From: Clostridiales bacterium
GTDB taxonomy: Bacteria; Bacillota; Clostridia; Saccharofermentanales; Saccharofermentanaceae
DNA length: 64,000 nucleotides
Assembly (NCBI GenBank): GCA_017451265.1
Contig: JAFSPU010000009.1
Location: 40,009 to 104,008, forward strand
Reading direction: 5' to 3'
This document shows positions 1-8,784 of this stretch, in pieces. Under the pieces are notes generated by a model. It ran no database searches and was not told the DNA's origin. It saw only the letters and a program-made list of their open reading frames with translations. The position numbers were made by a program, and so were the translations under genes. Position 1 is the first letter of the stretch, and every line of letters begins with the position of its first letter.

Positions 1-2
1 TC

Positions 3-146
3 GGAAGAACACCTGCTTTCAAGAAGGCAGTTGTAACAATCGATACAGAGGGTAAGGAAGTTTCTTACCTCGGTAAGGGCGGCAAGGACGTCAAGGTATC
101 GAAGAAGTATAAGACATCCATCGAAGACTTCGGCTTTGGTGTGTAA
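3..146 (+). CDS. rplW: Ribosomal protein L23, 3' end only
   Basis: Only the last 47 codons and the stop are inside the window; the 5' part lies upstream. The readable frame begins with a GRTPAFKKAVVT motif, which matches the conserved region of bacterial L23 (GRTxDWKKAxVTL), and then has a longer Lys/Gly-rich tail ending DFGFGV. L23 binds domain III of 23S rRNA at the peptide exit tunnel, where trigger factor and SRP dock. It is followed after 22 nt by rplB, the standard S10-operon order. The identification rests on the short motif plus position. Confidence 0.85.
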   Translation, partial: GRTPAFKKAVVTIDTEGKEVSYLGKGGKDVKVSKKYKTSIEDFGFGV

Positions 147-168
147 GGTCAGATAAGGAGTAAATAAA

Positions 169-999
169 ATGGCAGTAAAAACATTTAAACCTACTTCTCC
201 GGCAGTCAGACAGATGGCAGTTGCCGATTATTCTGTCCTTACTAAGAAGGCACCTGAGAAGAGCCTTCTTGTAACAGCCAAGAAGCATGCAGGTCGTAAT
301 TCTTACGGCCGTATCACAGTTCGTCATCAGGGCGGCGGAAACAAGAGAAAGATCCGTATCATCGACTGGAAGAGAACAAGAGACGATGTACCTGCAGTAG
401 TTAAGGCTATCGAGTACGATCCTAACAGAACTGCTTACCTCGCACTCATCCAGTATCAGGACGGACAGAAGTCCTACATCCTTGCTCCTAACGGAATCAA
501 GGTAGGCCACAAGATCGAGAGCGGCGAGAAGGCTGATATCCTTCCCGGTAACGTAATGCCCCTCTCTGTAATCCCTGTTGGTACAGTAATCTGCTGCATC
601 GAACTCAATCCCGGAGCAGGCGCTCAGCTCGTAAGAACTGCAGGTGCTTCCGCTCAGCTCATGGCTAAGGAAGGCGATTACGCTCAGGTAAGACTTCCTT
701 CCGGTGAAGTTCGTATGATCAGCGTTAAGTGCCGCGCAATGATCGGTTCTATCGGTAATGCAGAGCACGAGAACGTAAAGATCGGTAAGGCCGGTAAGTC
801 CAGACACATGGGCAAGAGACCTTCCGTTCGAGGCGTTGTAATGAACCCTAACGATCACCCTCACGGTGGTGGTGAAGGTAAGTCCCCTGTCGGTCTTCCG
901 GGCCCTGTTACACCTTGGGGTGTTCCTACTCTCGGTAAGAAGACGAGAAATAAGAAGAAGGCTTCTAACAAGTACATTGTAAGAAGCAGAAAGGGTTAA
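169..999 (+). CDS. rplB: Ribosomal protein L2
   Basis: A full-length L2 of 276 aa, the usual bacterial size. L2 is a primary 23S rRNA binder that stabilises the peptidyl-transferase centre and the subunit bridge. Hallmarks are the N-terminal KTFKPTSP, the RNA-binding [10 protein letters not shown] segment, and the C-terminal [15 protein letters not shown] loop that carries the conserved histidine. The ATG follows an AAGGAG site (155-160). It lies between rplW and rpsS in the S10 operon. Confidence 0.98.
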   Translation: MAVKTFKPTSPAVRQMAVADYSVLTKKAPEKSLLVTAKKHAGRNSYGRITVRHQGGGNKRKIRIIDWKRTRDDVPAVVKAIEYDPNRTAYLALIQYQDGQKSYILAPNGIKVGHKIESGEKADILPGNVMPLSVIPVGTVICCIELNPGAGAQLVRTAGASAQLMAKEGDYAQVRLPSGEVRMISVKCRAMIGSIGNAEHENVKIGKAGKSRHMGKRPSVRGVVMNPNDHPHGGGEGKSPVGLPGPVTPWGVPTLGKKTRNKKKASNKYIVRSRKG

Positions 1000-1010
1000 G
1001 GAGGAGTAAG

Positions 1011-1289
1011 ATGTCTAGATCCGTTAAGAAGGGTTACTACGTACAGGACGCCCTTATGAAGAAAATCAAAGCATTGAATGATGCCGGCGAGAAGAAGGTT
1101 ATCCAGACTTGGTCCCGTGCTTCCACCATTTTCCCTGAGTTCGTAGGTCACACAATTGGTGTTTATGACGGACACAAGTTCATTCCTGTATATGTTACAG
1201 AGGACATGATCGGTCATAAGCTCGGAGAGTTCGCTCAGACACGTAAGTTCGGCGGTCACACAAGCGGCGAAAAGTCCGCATCTAAGTGA
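1011..1289 (+). CDS. rpsS: Ribosomal protein S19
   Basis: 92 aa, normal for S19, which sits in the head of the 30S subunit next to S13 and contacts tRNA at the A-site finger. It starts [11 protein letters not shown] and ends with the typical [17 protein letters not shown] tail. A strong AAGGAGGAG site (999-1007) precedes the ATG, 11 nt after the rplB stop codon. Nothing unusual. Confidence 0.98.
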   Translation: MSRSVKKGYYVQDALMKKIKALNDAGEKKVIQTWSRASTIFPEFVGHTIGVYDGHKFIPVYVTEDMIGHKLGEFAQTRKFGGHTSGEKSASK

Positions 1290-1311
1290 TAACCGGAAGG
1301 AGGAACGATTC

Positions 1312-1788
1312 GTGGAAAAGATAATTTTGAACAAAGAGAATATTGAGAAGAACCGTGAGGCTATTCTGGAAGCATACAGCAAGCCTGTATCCGCTTCCTC
1401 CAGACTTCCTGTTCCTACAAAGAAGCAGAAGAAGATGCTCGGCCTCGGAAGAGATCAGGGTACAGCTACAGCTAAGTATGTCAGAATCTCACCCCGTAAG
1501 GTAAAGATCGTTGCTGACCTCATCAAGGGCAAGTCCCTCGAAGATGCTTACGCTATCCTGATGTACACTCCTAAGGCAGCTTCGCCTGTACTTACAAAGG
1601 TGCTCAAGTCCGCAGAGGCAAATGCGGTTAACAATTTCGGTCTTAACAAGTCCGATCTCTATGTGGCTGATGCATACGCTAACGAGGGACCTATCCTCAA
1701 GCGTTTCATCCCCAGAGCAAGAGGCGCAGCAAACAGAATCAACAAGAGAACCAGCCATGTGACTGTAGTTCTCAAAGAGAGAGTATAA
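1312..1788 (+). CDS. rplV: Ribosomal protein L22 with N-terminal extension
   Basis: The L22 core, which lines the nascent peptide tunnel, begins near residue 52 ([11 protein letters not shown]) and runs to the C-terminal [14 protein letters not shown] motif. About 47 extra residues precede it, making 158 aa against roughly 110 for typical L22. The GTG at 1312 is preceded by AAGGAGG at 1297-1303 with 8-nt spacing. The in-frame ATG at 1435 has only a weak purine stretch upstream, so the long form is preferred. The extension is Lys/Glu-rich and looks helical; its role is unknown. Confidence 0.95.
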   Translation: MEKIILNKENIEKNREAILEAYSKPVSASSRLPVPTKKQKKMLGLGRDQGTATAKYVRISPRKVKIVADLIKGKSLEDAYAILMYTPKAASPVLTKVLKSAEANAVNNFGLNKSDLYVADAYANEGPILKRFIPRARGAANRINKRTSHVTVVLKERV

Positions 1789-1800
1789 GGAGGACATCGC

Positions 1801-2538
1801 ATGGGCCAGAAAGTAAATCCCCATGGTTACAGAGTAGGCGTCATTAAGGATTGGGATGCCCGCTGGTATGCCGACAAGAAGACATTCGGCGATTTCCTTG
1901 TAGAGGATAAGAAGGTTCGTGATTTCATCATGAAGAAGACAGATGAGATCATCAAGGACGCCAGCAAGAATTCCAAGAAGCCGATCGACGAGAACCGCAG
2001 AAACGTAGCAGGTATCGCTAAGATCGGTATCGAGAGAAAGGACGCTGAGAAGATCTCCGTTACTCTCGAGGTTGCAAGAGCAGGTCTTGTTATCGGCGGT
2101 AAGGGTGCCGGAATCCAGGCTCTGACAACAGCACTTCAGAAGAAGTTCGGTAAGGAATTCAGAGTAGAGGTTAAGGAAGTTAAGGATATCGATGCAAACG
2201 CTCAGCTCGCTGCAGAGAATATCGCTTCCCAGCTCGAGGCAAGAATCGGTTTTAGACGTGCAATGAAGAAGGTTATGGCTTCTGCTATGAAGCAGCCCGG
2301 CGTAGAAGGAATCAAGACAAAGTGTTCCGGTCGTCTTGGCGGTGCCGAGATCGCACGTTCCGAGACTTATCACGAGGGTACAATCCCGCTTCAGACACTT
2401 CGTGCTGATATCGACTATGGTTTTGCTGAGGCAAACACAACATACGGTCGTATCGGTGTAAAGGTTTGGATCTACAAGGGTGAGATCCTCCCTGAGAAGA
2501 AGTCCGCTGAGGCTTCAGTAGAAGGAGGTCAGGACTAA
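1801..2538 (+). CDS. rpsC: Ribosomal protein S3
   Basis: 245 aa. S3 is a 30S head protein at the mRNA entry tunnel with helicase activity. It begins [13 protein letters not shown] and has a KH domain with the GGKG loop near residues 98-101 ([12 protein letters not shown]). The C-terminal domain contains the conserved [14 protein letters not shown] motif. AAGGAGG (1788-1794) precedes the ATG. Its TAA overlaps the rplP start codon by one base (TAATG), which suggests translational coupling. Confidence 0.98.
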   Translation: MGQKVNPHGYRVGVIKDWDARWYADKKTFGDFLVEDKKVRDFIMKKTDEIIKDASKNSKKPIDENRRNVAGIAKIGIERKDAEKISVTLEVARAGLVIGGKGAGIQALTTALQKKFGKEFRVEVKEVKDIDANAQLAAENIASQLEARIGFRRAMKKVMASAMKQPGVEGIKTKCSGRLGGAEIARSETYHEGTIPLQTLRADIDYGFAEANTTYGRIGVKVWIYKGEILPEKKSAEASVEGGQD

Positions 2539-2972
2539 TGTTACTTCCTAAGAGAACAAAGTACAGAAAGCAGCAGAGAGGCCGCATGAAGGGTAAGGCC
2601 ATGCGCGGTAACTACGTTTCATACGGTGATTATGGTATCGCAGCAACAGAACCCTGCTGGATCAAGGCAAACCAGATCGAGGCGGCCCGTATCGCTATCA
2701 ACAGATACGTAAAGCGTGGCGGTAAGGTTTGGATCAAGATCTTCCCTGACAAGCCTGTTTCCAAGAAGCCTGCTCAGGTTCGAATGGGTTCAGGTAAGGC
2801 AGCTAACGAGTACTGGTGCGCAGTTGTTAAGCCCGGAAAAGTTCTTTTCGAAATCGCAGGCGTAACAGAAGAGCAGGCTCGTGAGGCTATGAGACTTGCA
2901 GGACATAAGCTCCCTTGCGGCACAAAGTTCGTTGTAGCTGAGAAGGTAGCAAACAAGAAGGAGGAAGAGTGA
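2538..2972 (+). CDS. rplP: Ribosomal protein L16
   Basis: 144 aa. L16 is a 50S protein next to the A-site and the L7/L12 stalk base. It shows the classic [16 protein letters not shown] start and [14 protein letters not shown], followed by the conserved [10 protein letters not shown] helix. The start codon shares its first base with the rpsC stop, and GAAGGAGG sits inside the rpsC end (2521-2528). The neighbour rpmC starts 1 nt downstream of the stop. Confidence 0.98.
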   Translation: MLLPKRTKYRKQQRGRMKGKAMRGNYVSYGDYGIAATEPCWIKANQIEAARIAINRYVKRGGKVWIKIFPDKPVSKKPAQVRMGSGKAANEYWCAVVKPGKVLFEIAGVTEEQAREAMRLAGHKLPCGTKFVVAEKVANKKEEE

Positions 2973-2973
2973 T

Positions 2974-3171
2974 ATGACAGCTGAAGATATTCGTAAGAAG
3001 TCATCTGAAGAGCTCGAGAAGGAACTCGTTTCTCTCAAGGATCAGCTCTTCAAGCTTCGTTTCCAGAACGCAACACATCAGCTCGACAATCCTTCGCAGA
3101 TCTCTGCAGTAAAGAAGGATATTGCAAGAGTTAAGACAATCATCCGTGAGCAGCAGCTCAAGGCTAACTAA
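2974..3171 (+). CDS. rpmC: Ribosomal protein L29
   Basis: 65 aa, a small two-helix protein that binds near the tunnel exit beside L23. It has the pattern of L29: a [20 protein letters not shown] helix, then [14 protein letters not shown] and a second helix with [12 protein letters not shown]. The RBS AAGGAGGAAG lies within the end of rplP (2957-2966). Normal length and position. Confidence 0.96.
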   Translation: MTAEDIRKKSSEELEKELVSLKDQLFKLRFQNATHQLDNPSQISAVKKDIARVKTIIREQQLKAN

Positions 3172-3185
3172 GGGGGAGACGTAAG

Positions 3186-3443
3186 ATGGCAGAAAGAAAC
3201 TTGAGAAAAACAAGAGTCGGCCTCGTTACATCTGACAAGATGGACAAGACGATCACGGTTTCTGTAGTAGAGCACGTTAAGCACCCTCTTTACGGAAAGA
3301 TCATGAAGAGAACCTATAAGCTCAAGGCACACGATGAGAACAACGAGTGCAAGATTGGCGATAAGGTTAAGGTTATGGAGACAAAGCCGATGTCCAAGGA
3401 CAAGAGATGGAGATTGGTTTCTATTGTCGAGAAGGCTAAGTAA
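3186..3443 (+). CDS. rpsQ: Ribosomal protein S17
   Basis: 85 aa. S17 is an OB-fold 16S rRNA binder of the 30S body. Recognisable elements are [19 protein letters not shown] at the N-terminus, the [15 protein letters not shown] strand and a C-terminal [19 protein letters not shown] (3172-3178) precedes the start. It sits between rpmC and rplN as expected. Confidence 0.97.
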   Translation: MAERNLRKTRVGLVTSDKMDKTITVSVVEHVKHPLYGKIMKRTYKLKAHDENNECKIGDKVKVMETKPMSKDKRWRLVSIVEKAK

Positions 3444-3467
3444 GCAGGTAAGAAGGAGGATATATCT

Positions 3468-3836
3468 ATGATTCAGGTTGAATCCACACTGAAATCTGCC
3501 GACAACACAGGAGCTAAGGAGCTCGCTTGTATTAAGGTTCTCGGCGGTTCTTGGCGCAAGTACGCCAACATCGGTGATGTTATTGTATGTTCCGTTAAGG
3601 CAGCTGCCCCGGGCGGAATGGTTAAGAAGGGCGACGTTGTTCGCGCTGTAGTAGTTAGATCTAAGAAGGGTGTAAGAAGAGCTGACGGTTCCTACATCAA
3701 GTTCGATGAGAACGCTGCTGTTATCATCAACGACGATAAGAACCCTAAGGGCACTCGTATCTTTGGACCCATCGCAAGAGAGCTTCGTGAGAAGGATTAC
3801 ATGAAGATCCTCTCCCTCGCACCGGAAGTTCTTTAA
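3468..3836 (+). CDS. rplN: Ribosomal protein L14
   Basis: 122 aa, the universal L14 length. It forms intersubunit bridges and binds the silencing factor RsfS in bacteria. It begins [19 protein letters not shown] and contains [15 protein letters not shown] and the C-terminal [23 protein letters not shown] motif. AAGGAGG (3453-3459) precedes the ATG with 8-nt spacing. Confidence 0.98.
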   Translation: MIQVESTLKSADNTGAKELACIKVLGGSWRKYANIGDVIVCSVKAAAPGGMVKKGDVVRAVVVRSKKGVRRADGSYIKFDENAAVIINDDKNPKGTRIFGPIARELREKDYMKILSLAPEVL

Positions 3837-3850
3837 GGAGGAGATAAGAA

Positions 3851-4201
3851 ATGGCAAGTAAAGTTCATGTAAAGAAGGACGATCAGGTTATCGTCATCTC
3901 CGGTAAGGACAAGGGTGCTGCAGGCAAGGTTCTCAAGGTTGATACAGACAAGAACCGTGTCTATGTAGAAGGCGCTAACATCGTAAAGAAGCATCAGAAG
4001 GCCAGAACTCAGAATGATCCTTCCGGAATCATCGAGAGAGAAGGTTCTATCGATGCAAGTAACGTTATGGTAGTCTGCCCCAAGTGCGGCAAGGCAACCA
4101 GAGTTGCTAAGAAGGTAAATGAAGACGGTTCCAAGGACAGAGTCTGCAAGAAGTGCGGCGCTGTTATCGACACCGTTAAGAAGGCCAAGAAGGGGGTTTA
4201 A
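3851..4201 (+). CDS. rplX: Ribosomal protein L24 with C-terminal zinc ribbon
   Basis: 116 aa. The KOW motif is near residues 10-30 (DQVIVISGKDKGAAGKV). L24 initiates 50S assembly and sits beside the tunnel exit. The C-terminal half has two CxxC pairs (Cys76, Cys79 and Cys99, Cys102), so this is a cysteine-containing, probably zinc-binding L24 rather than the Cys-free type of E. coli. AAGGAGGAG (3835-3843) precedes the ATG. Confidence 0.97.
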   Translation: MASKVHVKKDDQVIVISGKDKGAAGKVLKVDTDKNRVYVEGANIVKKHQKARTQNDPSGIIEREGSIDASNVMVVCPKCGKATRVAKKVNEDGSKDRVCKKCGAVIDTVKKAKKGV

Positions 4202-4207
4202 TAGAAG

Positions 4208-4750
4208 ATGGCATCCAGATTAAAGGAAAAGTACACATCGGAAGTCGCTCCCGCTTTGAAGAGCGAGTTCAAGTATACCTCCACAATGCAGATCCCCAAG
4301 ATTGAGAAGATCGTTCTCAACATGGGTGTCGGCGAGGTCAAGGATAACGCTAAGGCGCTCGACAATGCTATGCGCGACATGGGTATCATTGCTGGTCAGA
4401 AGCCTGTAGCTACTGTATCCAGAAAGTCAATCGCTAACTTTAAGCTTCGTGAGGGTATGAAGATCGGTTGTAAGGTTACACTCCGTGGTGAGCGTATGTA
4501 CCAGTTCCTGGACAAGCTCATCAGCATCGATCTCCCCCGTGTTAGAGACTTCAGAGGCATCAGCCCTAATTCTTTTGACGGTCACGGAAACTATGCAATG
4601 GGTATCAAGGAGCAGCTCATGTTCCCTGAAATCGATTACGATAAGATCGACAAGATCCGCGGCATGGATATCATTATTGTTACAACAGCTCAGTCCGATG
4701 AGGAAGCCAAGAAGCTTCTCGAACTCATGGGCATGCCGTTCCGTAAGTGA
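4208..4750 (+). CDS. rplE: Ribosomal protein L5
   Basis: 180 aa, the usual length. L5 binds 5S rRNA in the central protuberance and contacts S13. Landmarks are [29 protein letters not shown], the GCKVTLRG loop, [19 protein letters not shown] and the C-terminal [11 protein letters not shown]. The RBS is weak (AAGGGGG near 4190-4196, then AGAAG), giving only 6 nt between rplX and this start. Confidence 0.98.
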   Translation: MASRLKEKYTSEVAPALKSEFKYTSTMQIPKIEKIVLNMGVGEVKDNAKALDNAMRDMGIIAGQKPVATVSRKSIANFKLREGMKIGCKVTLRGERMYQFLDKLISIDLPRVRDFRGISPNSFDGHGNYAMGIKEQLMFPEIDYDKIDKIRGMDIIIVTTAQSDEEAKKLLELMGMPFRK

Positions 4751-4768
4751 TTGGGAGGAATTAGATAA

Positions 4769-4954
4769 ATGGCAAAGACATCAATGAAGTTTAAGGCAAC
4801 AAGAACTCCTAAGTTCCCCACACAGCAGCACAACCGTTGCAAGCTCTGTGGAAGACCTCACGCTTACATTCGCAAGTACGGCATCTGCCGTGTATGCTTC
4901 CGTGACCTGGCTTACAAGGGCCAGATCCCGGGCGTAAAGAAGGCAAGCTGGTAA
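4769..4954 (+). CDS. rpsZ: Ribosomal protein S14, zinc-binding short form
   Basis: 61 aa, the short type-Z form of S14, compared with about 100 aa for the Cys-free form. Four zinc ligands are visible: Cys24, Cys27, Cys40 and Cys43 (CKLCGRP ... CRVC). S14 assembles late into the 30S head. The start is preceded by GGGAGGA (4752-4758). Also named rpsN in many genomes. Confidence 0.97.
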   Translation: MAKTSMKFKATRTPKFPTQQHNRCKLCGRPHAYIRKYGICRVCFRDLAYKGQIPGVKKASW

Positions 4955-4971
4955 GGAAGGAGAAAAGAGTT

Positions 4972-5367
4972 ATGCAGATTACAGATGCAATTGCAGATAT
5001 GCTCACAAGAATTCGTAACGCAGGTAATGCAGGTCACGCTACAGTCGAGATCCCTGCTTCTAACCTGAAGAAGGCTATAGCTCAGATCCTTTTGGACGAG
5101 GGTTATATCAGCGGTTTTGACGTGAAGGAAGACTCCAAGCAGGGGACTATCACAGTTACTCTTAAGTATGCTGGTAAGAAGCACGCCATTTCCGGAATCA
5201 AGAGAATCTCTAAGCCCGGTCTCCGTACTTATGCAGACAAGGAAAACCTTCCTTATGTTCTCGGCGGTATGGGTATCGCAATTATTTCTACATCCAAGGG
5301 TGTTGTTACAGACAAGACAGCACGTAAGATGGGTGTAGGCGGCGAAGTTCTCGCTTACGTTTGGTAA
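4972..5367 (+). CDS. rpsH: Ribosomal protein S8
   Basis: 131 aa. S8 binds the 16S central domain and is the spc-operon repressor in E. coli; whether that holds here is unknown. It starts [17 protein letters not shown] and has the C-terminal [15 protein letters not shown] and GEVLAYVW motifs. AAGGAAGGAG (4953-4962) precedes the ATG. The gap to rplF (95 nt) is unusually long for this operon. Confidence 0.98.
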   Translation: MQITDAIADMLTRIRNAGNAGHATVEIPASNLKKAIAQILLDEGYISGFDVKEDSKQGTITVTLKYAGKKHAISGIKRISKPGLRTYADKENLPYVLGGMGIAIISTSKGVVTDKTARKMGVGGEVLAYVW

Positions 5368-5368
5368 T

Positions 5369-5385
5369 AAGCTTAATCTAAGCTT
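5369..5385 (+). other. Small hairpin in the rpsH-rplF gap
   Basis: The 95-nt gap between rpsH and rplF holds a perfect 7-bp inverted repeat, AAGCTTA-ATC-TAAGCTT, only 2 nt after the rpsH stop. No T tract follows. The rest of the gap is unremarkable until the rplF ribosome binding site GGAGG (5449-5453). It may be an mRNA-processing or stability element, or chance. Confidence 0.35.
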
Positions 5386-5462
5386 TATACATCTCTGAAA
5401 AGCCTGTCACGGGCGACATACTCGGGGCAAGGCGCAATCTAAAGAGCAGGAGGAAATAAATT

Positions 5463-6005
5463 ATGTCCAGAATCGGTAGAATGCCGATAACGATCCCCGC
5501 AGGCGTTGACGTAACACTCGATGGCCAGCATGTGACTGTTAAGAAGGATAAGAACGTTCTCGAGATGAATGTTGATCCTTCCATCACAGTTAAGAAGGAC
5601 GGAGACGTTATCACGGTAGAAAGACACTCCGACGACAAGGTTCACAGATCTCTTCACGGTCTGACAAGAGCTTTGCTCCACAACATGGTTGTCGGCGTAA
5701 GCGAGGGTTTCCAGAAGGACCTCGAGATCAACGGTGTAGGTTACAGAGCTGAGAAGAAGGGTAACGATGTAGTATTCCACTTGGGATATTCTCACCCTAT
5801 CGAGTTCAAGACACCTGAAGGAATCACTATTGACATTCCTTCCCAGACACAGATTTCGGTAAAGGGCGCTGATAAGCAGCTTGTCGGTGAGACAGCAGCT
5901 AAGATCAAGAGCCTCAGAGTTCCTGATGTTTATAAGGGCAAGGGTATCAAGTATGCCGGCGAGCACCTTATCATCAAGGAAGGTAAGACCGGAGCTAAGA
6001 AGTAA
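5463..6005 (+). CDS. rplF: Ribosomal protein L6
   Basis: 180 aa. L6 lies near the sarcin-ricin loop at the factor-binding site. It begins MSRIGRMPITIPAGVDV and has the duplicated L6 fold, with FQKDLEINGVGYRAEKKG mid-protein and the highly conserved C-terminal RVPDVYKGKGIKYAGE. AGGAGG (5448-5453) precedes the ATG. Spacing to rplR is 19 nt. Confidence 0.98.
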   Translation: MSRIGRMPITIPAGVDVTLDGQHVTVKKDKNVLEMNVDPSITVKKDGDVITVERHSDDKVHRSLHGLTRALLHNMVVGVSEGFQKDLEINGVGYRAEKKGNDVVFHLGYSHPIEFKTPEGITIDIPSQTQISVKGADKQLVGETAAKIKSLRVPDVYKGKGIKYAGEHLIIKEGKTGAKK

Positions 6006-6024
6006 GGGGAGGATGAATTGAATT

Positions 6025-6393
6025 ATGATTAACAAGATTGACAAGAATGAAATTCGTAAGAGAAAGCACCTCCGCGTCAGAAAGAACGTTTCCGGTACTA
6101 CTGAGCGTCCCAGGCTTTGCGTTTACAGAAGCAACAGCCACATCTATGCTCAGGTTATCGACGATACAACAGGTACGACGCTGGCAGCAGCTTCTTCCCT
6201 TGACAAGGACGTAAAGTCCCAGGTAGAGAACGGCGGCAACATCGATGCTGCTAAGGAAGTTGGCAAGCTCATCGCTAACAGAGCTCAGGAAAAGAAGATC
6301 ACTGAAGTCGTTTTCGACAGAGGCGGTTATGTCTATCACGGACGCGTTGCAGCTTTGGCAGAAGCGGCAAGAGAAGCCGGACTTCAGTTCTAA
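6025..6393 (+). CDS. rplR: Ribosomal protein L18
   Basis: 122 aa. L18 binds 5S rRNA together with L5 and L25. It shows [36 protein letters not shown] and the C-terminal [20 protein letters not shown] motif. GGGGAGGA lies at 6006-6013. Standard spc-operon position between rplF and rpsE. Confidence 0.98.
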   Translation: MINKIDKNEIRKRKHLRVRKNVSGTTERPRLCVYRSNSHIYAQVIDDTTGTTLAAASSLDKDVKSQVENGGNIDAAKEVGKLIANRAQEKKITEVVFDRGGYVYHGRVAALAEAAREAGLQF

Positions 6394-6411
6394 TAGGGAG
6401 GAGAGAATTAC

Positions 6412-6903
6412 ATGGCTTATACTTCTAACGAAGAATTACAGGAGAAGGTCATCCACATCGGCCGCGTTTCCAAGACTGTTAAGGGTGGACGTAACATGCG
6501 TTTCTCCGCTCTCGTAATCGTCGGTGACGGAAACGGACACGTAGGCAAGGGTATCGGCAAGGCTGCCGAGGTTCCCGAGGCTATCAGAAAGGGCGTTGAG
6601 GAGGCTAAGAAGAACATCATTGAGGTACCTGTTCTCAACGGAACGATTCCTCATGCGACAGTCGGCGAATTCTCCGCTTCACACATCATCATGAAGCCCG
6701 CTAAGTCAGGTACCGGTGTTATCGCCGGCGGTCCTGTCCGTGCGGTATGCGAGCTTGCTGGAATCACTGATATCAGAACAAAGTCCATCGGCTCCAACAA
6801 CCCTAACAACATGGTTAACGCTACAATGGAAGGTCTCAAGGGCTTGAAGTCTATCGAAGAGGTAGCTAGAGTAAGAGGCAAGTCCGTTGAGGAAATTCGC
6901 TAA
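6412..6903 (+). CDS. rpsE: Ribosomal protein S5
   Basis: 163 aa. S5 is a dsRBD-like 30S protein involved in decoding accuracy and the mRNA entry pore. Motifs: [40 protein letters not shown], and [14 protein letters not shown] near the C-terminus. GGGAGGAGAG (6395-6404) is the RBS. The next gene is rplO, only 18 nt away, so rpmD, which normally lies between them, is missing. Confidence 0.98.
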   Translation: MAYTSNEELQEKVIHIGRVSKTVKGGRNMRFSALVIVGDGNGHVGKGIGKAAEVPEAIRKGVEEAKKNIIEVPVLNGTIPHATVGEFSASHIIMKPAKSGTGVIAGGPVRAVCELAGITDIRTKSIGSNNPNNMVNATMEGLKGLKSIEEVARVRGKSVEEIR

Positions 6904-6921
6904 TTATCGGAGGTATTTAAA

Positions 6922-7362
6922 ATGAAGCTCAATGAATTGACTTCAGGCGGAAATGCCAAGGCATACCGCAAGGGCCGTGGCGCAGGATCCGGAAACGGTA
7001 AGACATCCGGCCGCGGACATAAAGGTCAGAAGGCTAGATCCGGTGGCGGAGTAAGACCCGGATTCGAAGGAGGTCAGATGCCTCTTTACAGAAGACTCCC
7101 TAAGAGAGGCTTCAACAATAAGCGTTTTGCACCTGCTTACATTATCGTAAACATTGAGGACCTCGAGAAGTTCGAGGGTACAGAGGTTACTGCAAAGGCT
7201 CTCGCCGAGCAGGGTATCATCACACTGCCTAAGGTAAATGACGGTATCAAGATCCTCGGCAACGGCGACCTCACAAAGAAGCTTGACGTTAAGGCTACAA
7301 AGTTCTCGGCATCCGCTAAGGAGAAGATCGAGAAGGCCGGAGGAACGGCAACGGAGGTTTAA
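6922..7362 (+). CDS. rplO: Ribosomal protein L15
   Basis: 146 aa. L15 is a late 50S assembly protein with an extended Gly/Arg-rich N-terminal tail ([26 protein letters not shown] region, residues 17-41) and the [18 protein letters not shown] motif. AT-rich spacing with CGGAGG (6908-6913) precedes the ATG. secY starts 3 nt after the stop, so the two are probably coupled. Confidence 0.98.
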   Translation: MKLNELTSGGNAKAYRKGRGAGSGNGKTSGRGHKGQKARSGGGVRPGFEGGQMPLYRRLPKRGFNNKRFAPAYIIVNIEDLEKFEGTEVTAKALAEQGIITLPKVNDGIKILGNGDLTKKLDVKATKFSASAKEKIEKAGGTATEV

Positions 7363-7365
7363 TAA

Positions 7366-8679
7366 ATGACGGGTATGTTTGATACACTGATCAATGCTTT
7401 CCGTCAGCCGGAGCTCAAGAAGAAGATTCTTTTCACTCTTCTTATACTCGGTCTTTATGAACTCGGCGGCTTGGTTCCGGTTCCCGGAATCAACGCCTCC
7501 GCTTTTACAGCTCTCGTTCAGAACTGGGGTCAGATCGGTGCGATGCTCGATATCATTTCCGGTGGTGGACTTTACCACTGTACGATATTCGCAATGGGTG
7601 TAACACCTTATATCAATGCGTCGATCATCATCCAGCTTTTGACAGTAGTTATCCCTTACCTTGAGAACCTTGCTAAAGAAGGTGAATCAGGAAGAAAGAA
7701 GATGGCTAAGATCAACAGAGTAACAGCTATCTGCCTTGCTTTCCTCCAGGCTTGCCTTTTCTGCTATTCTGCAAGATCCACAATGATCACATCGATCCCC
7801 AAGTGGCTCTCCGCAGTTCTCATCATCGTTTCATTCACAGCCGGTACATGCTTTGTAGTATGGCTCGGTGAAAGAATCAACGATAAGGGTATCGGTAACG
7901 GCGTTTCTCTGATCATCTTTGCAGGTATCGTTACAAGACTGCCCCAGATGGTTCAGAACGTATTCGACAAGTCAGCTGAAGTATCTTCTTTGGTTCCCAA
8001 CCTTGCTCTCGGAGTAATCGTAGGAATCCTCGTATTCTTCGCACTTGCATTTGTCGCTATCGGAATCATCGTATTCTGCGTATACGTACAGAACGCTGAG
8101 AGAAGAATTCATGTTCAGTACTCTAAGAAGACTGTAGGTAGAAAGCTCTACGGCGGACAGAGCTCCTACATCCCGATCAAGATCAACCAGTCGGGAGTTA
8201 TGCCGGTCATCTTCGCAATGTCTATTCTGTCATTGCCTAACATGATCGTCACAATGTTCTTGCAGCACAGCACAAATGTTGTCGTTAACTGGTTCAGGAA
8301 TTTCAATACAAGTCCTTGGTACTATGTATTCTACTTCCTCCTCGTTATCGCATTCACATTCTTCTATTCTGCAATTCAGTTCAATCCTATTGAAATCTCG
8401 AACAGCATTCAGAAGAACGGTGGATTTATTCCCGGTATCAGACCCGGTAAGCCGACAACAGACTATATCGCAAAGACAGCCAACAGACTTAGCTGGGCTG
8501 ACGGATTGTTCCTTTCTGCAATCTGCCTTATTCCTACCCTCTTAAGTCTCTTTGCCGGTCTTGAGAATATGTGGTTCGCCGGAACTTCAGTTCTCATCCT
8601 TACCGGAGTTGCGAACGATCTGGTAACACAGATCGAGGGTCAGCTCGCAACAAGAAACCTGAAGGGTTTCCTTGACTGA
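7366..8679 (+). CDS. secY: Preprotein translocase subunit SecY
   Basis: 437 aa with ten membrane segments; the channel subunit of the Sec translocon that exports or inserts proteins together with SecE, SecG and SecA. Visible motifs are the N-terminal LYELGGLVPVPGIN, the TM2 region GVTPYINASIIIQLLTVV, the cytosolic loop ERRIHVQYSKK and the C-terminal loop GGFIPGIRPGKPT used by SecA and the ribosome. ACGGAGG (7353-7359) in the rplO end serves as the RBS. A terminator-like hairpin follows. Confidence 0.98.
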   Translation: MTGMFDTLINAFRQPELKKKILFTLLILGLYELGGLVPVPGINASAFTALVQNWGQIGAMLDIISGGGLYHCTIFAMGVTPYINASIIIQLLTVVIPYLENLAKEGESGRKKMAKINRVTAICLAFLQACLFCYSARSTMITSIPKWLSAVLIIVSFTAGTCFVVWLGERINDKGIGNGVSLIIFAGIVTRLPQMVQNVFDKSAEVSSLVPNLALGVIVGILVFFALAFVAIGIIVFCVYVQNAERRIHVQYSKKTVGRKLYGGQSSYIPIKINQSGVMPVIFAMSILSLPNMIVTMFLQHSTNVVVNWFRNFNTSPWYYVFYFLLVIAFTFFYSAIQFNPIEISNSIQKNGGFIPGIRPGKPTTDYIAKTANRLSWADGLFLSAICLIPTLLSLFAGLENMWFAGTSVLILTGVANDLVTQIEGQLATRNLKGFLD

Positions 8680-8700
8680 CCGTAAATAAAAACTACATTT

Positions 8701-8750
8701 AAGCGGCCTTCGTACGTATCTTCAAGGTACGCCGAAGGTCGTTTGTTTTT
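8701..8750 (+). terminator. Intrinsic terminator between secY and adk
   Basis: Arms 8701-8712 and 8733-8744 form a 12-bp stem (AAGCGGCCTTCG with CGAAGGTCGTTT, two G-U pairs) around a 20-nt loop. A T-rich run (GTTTGTTTTT) follows at 8741-8750. This would end or attenuate spc transcription after secY. Confidence 0.75.
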
Positions 8751-8784
8751 AAGAAATCTATACGACCGAAAGGATCGAATTAAT

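Noticed and set aside
1435-1788. L22 starting at the internal ATG 1435
   Set aside because: No good RBS lies before it, while GTG 1312 has AAGGAGG at ideal spacing.
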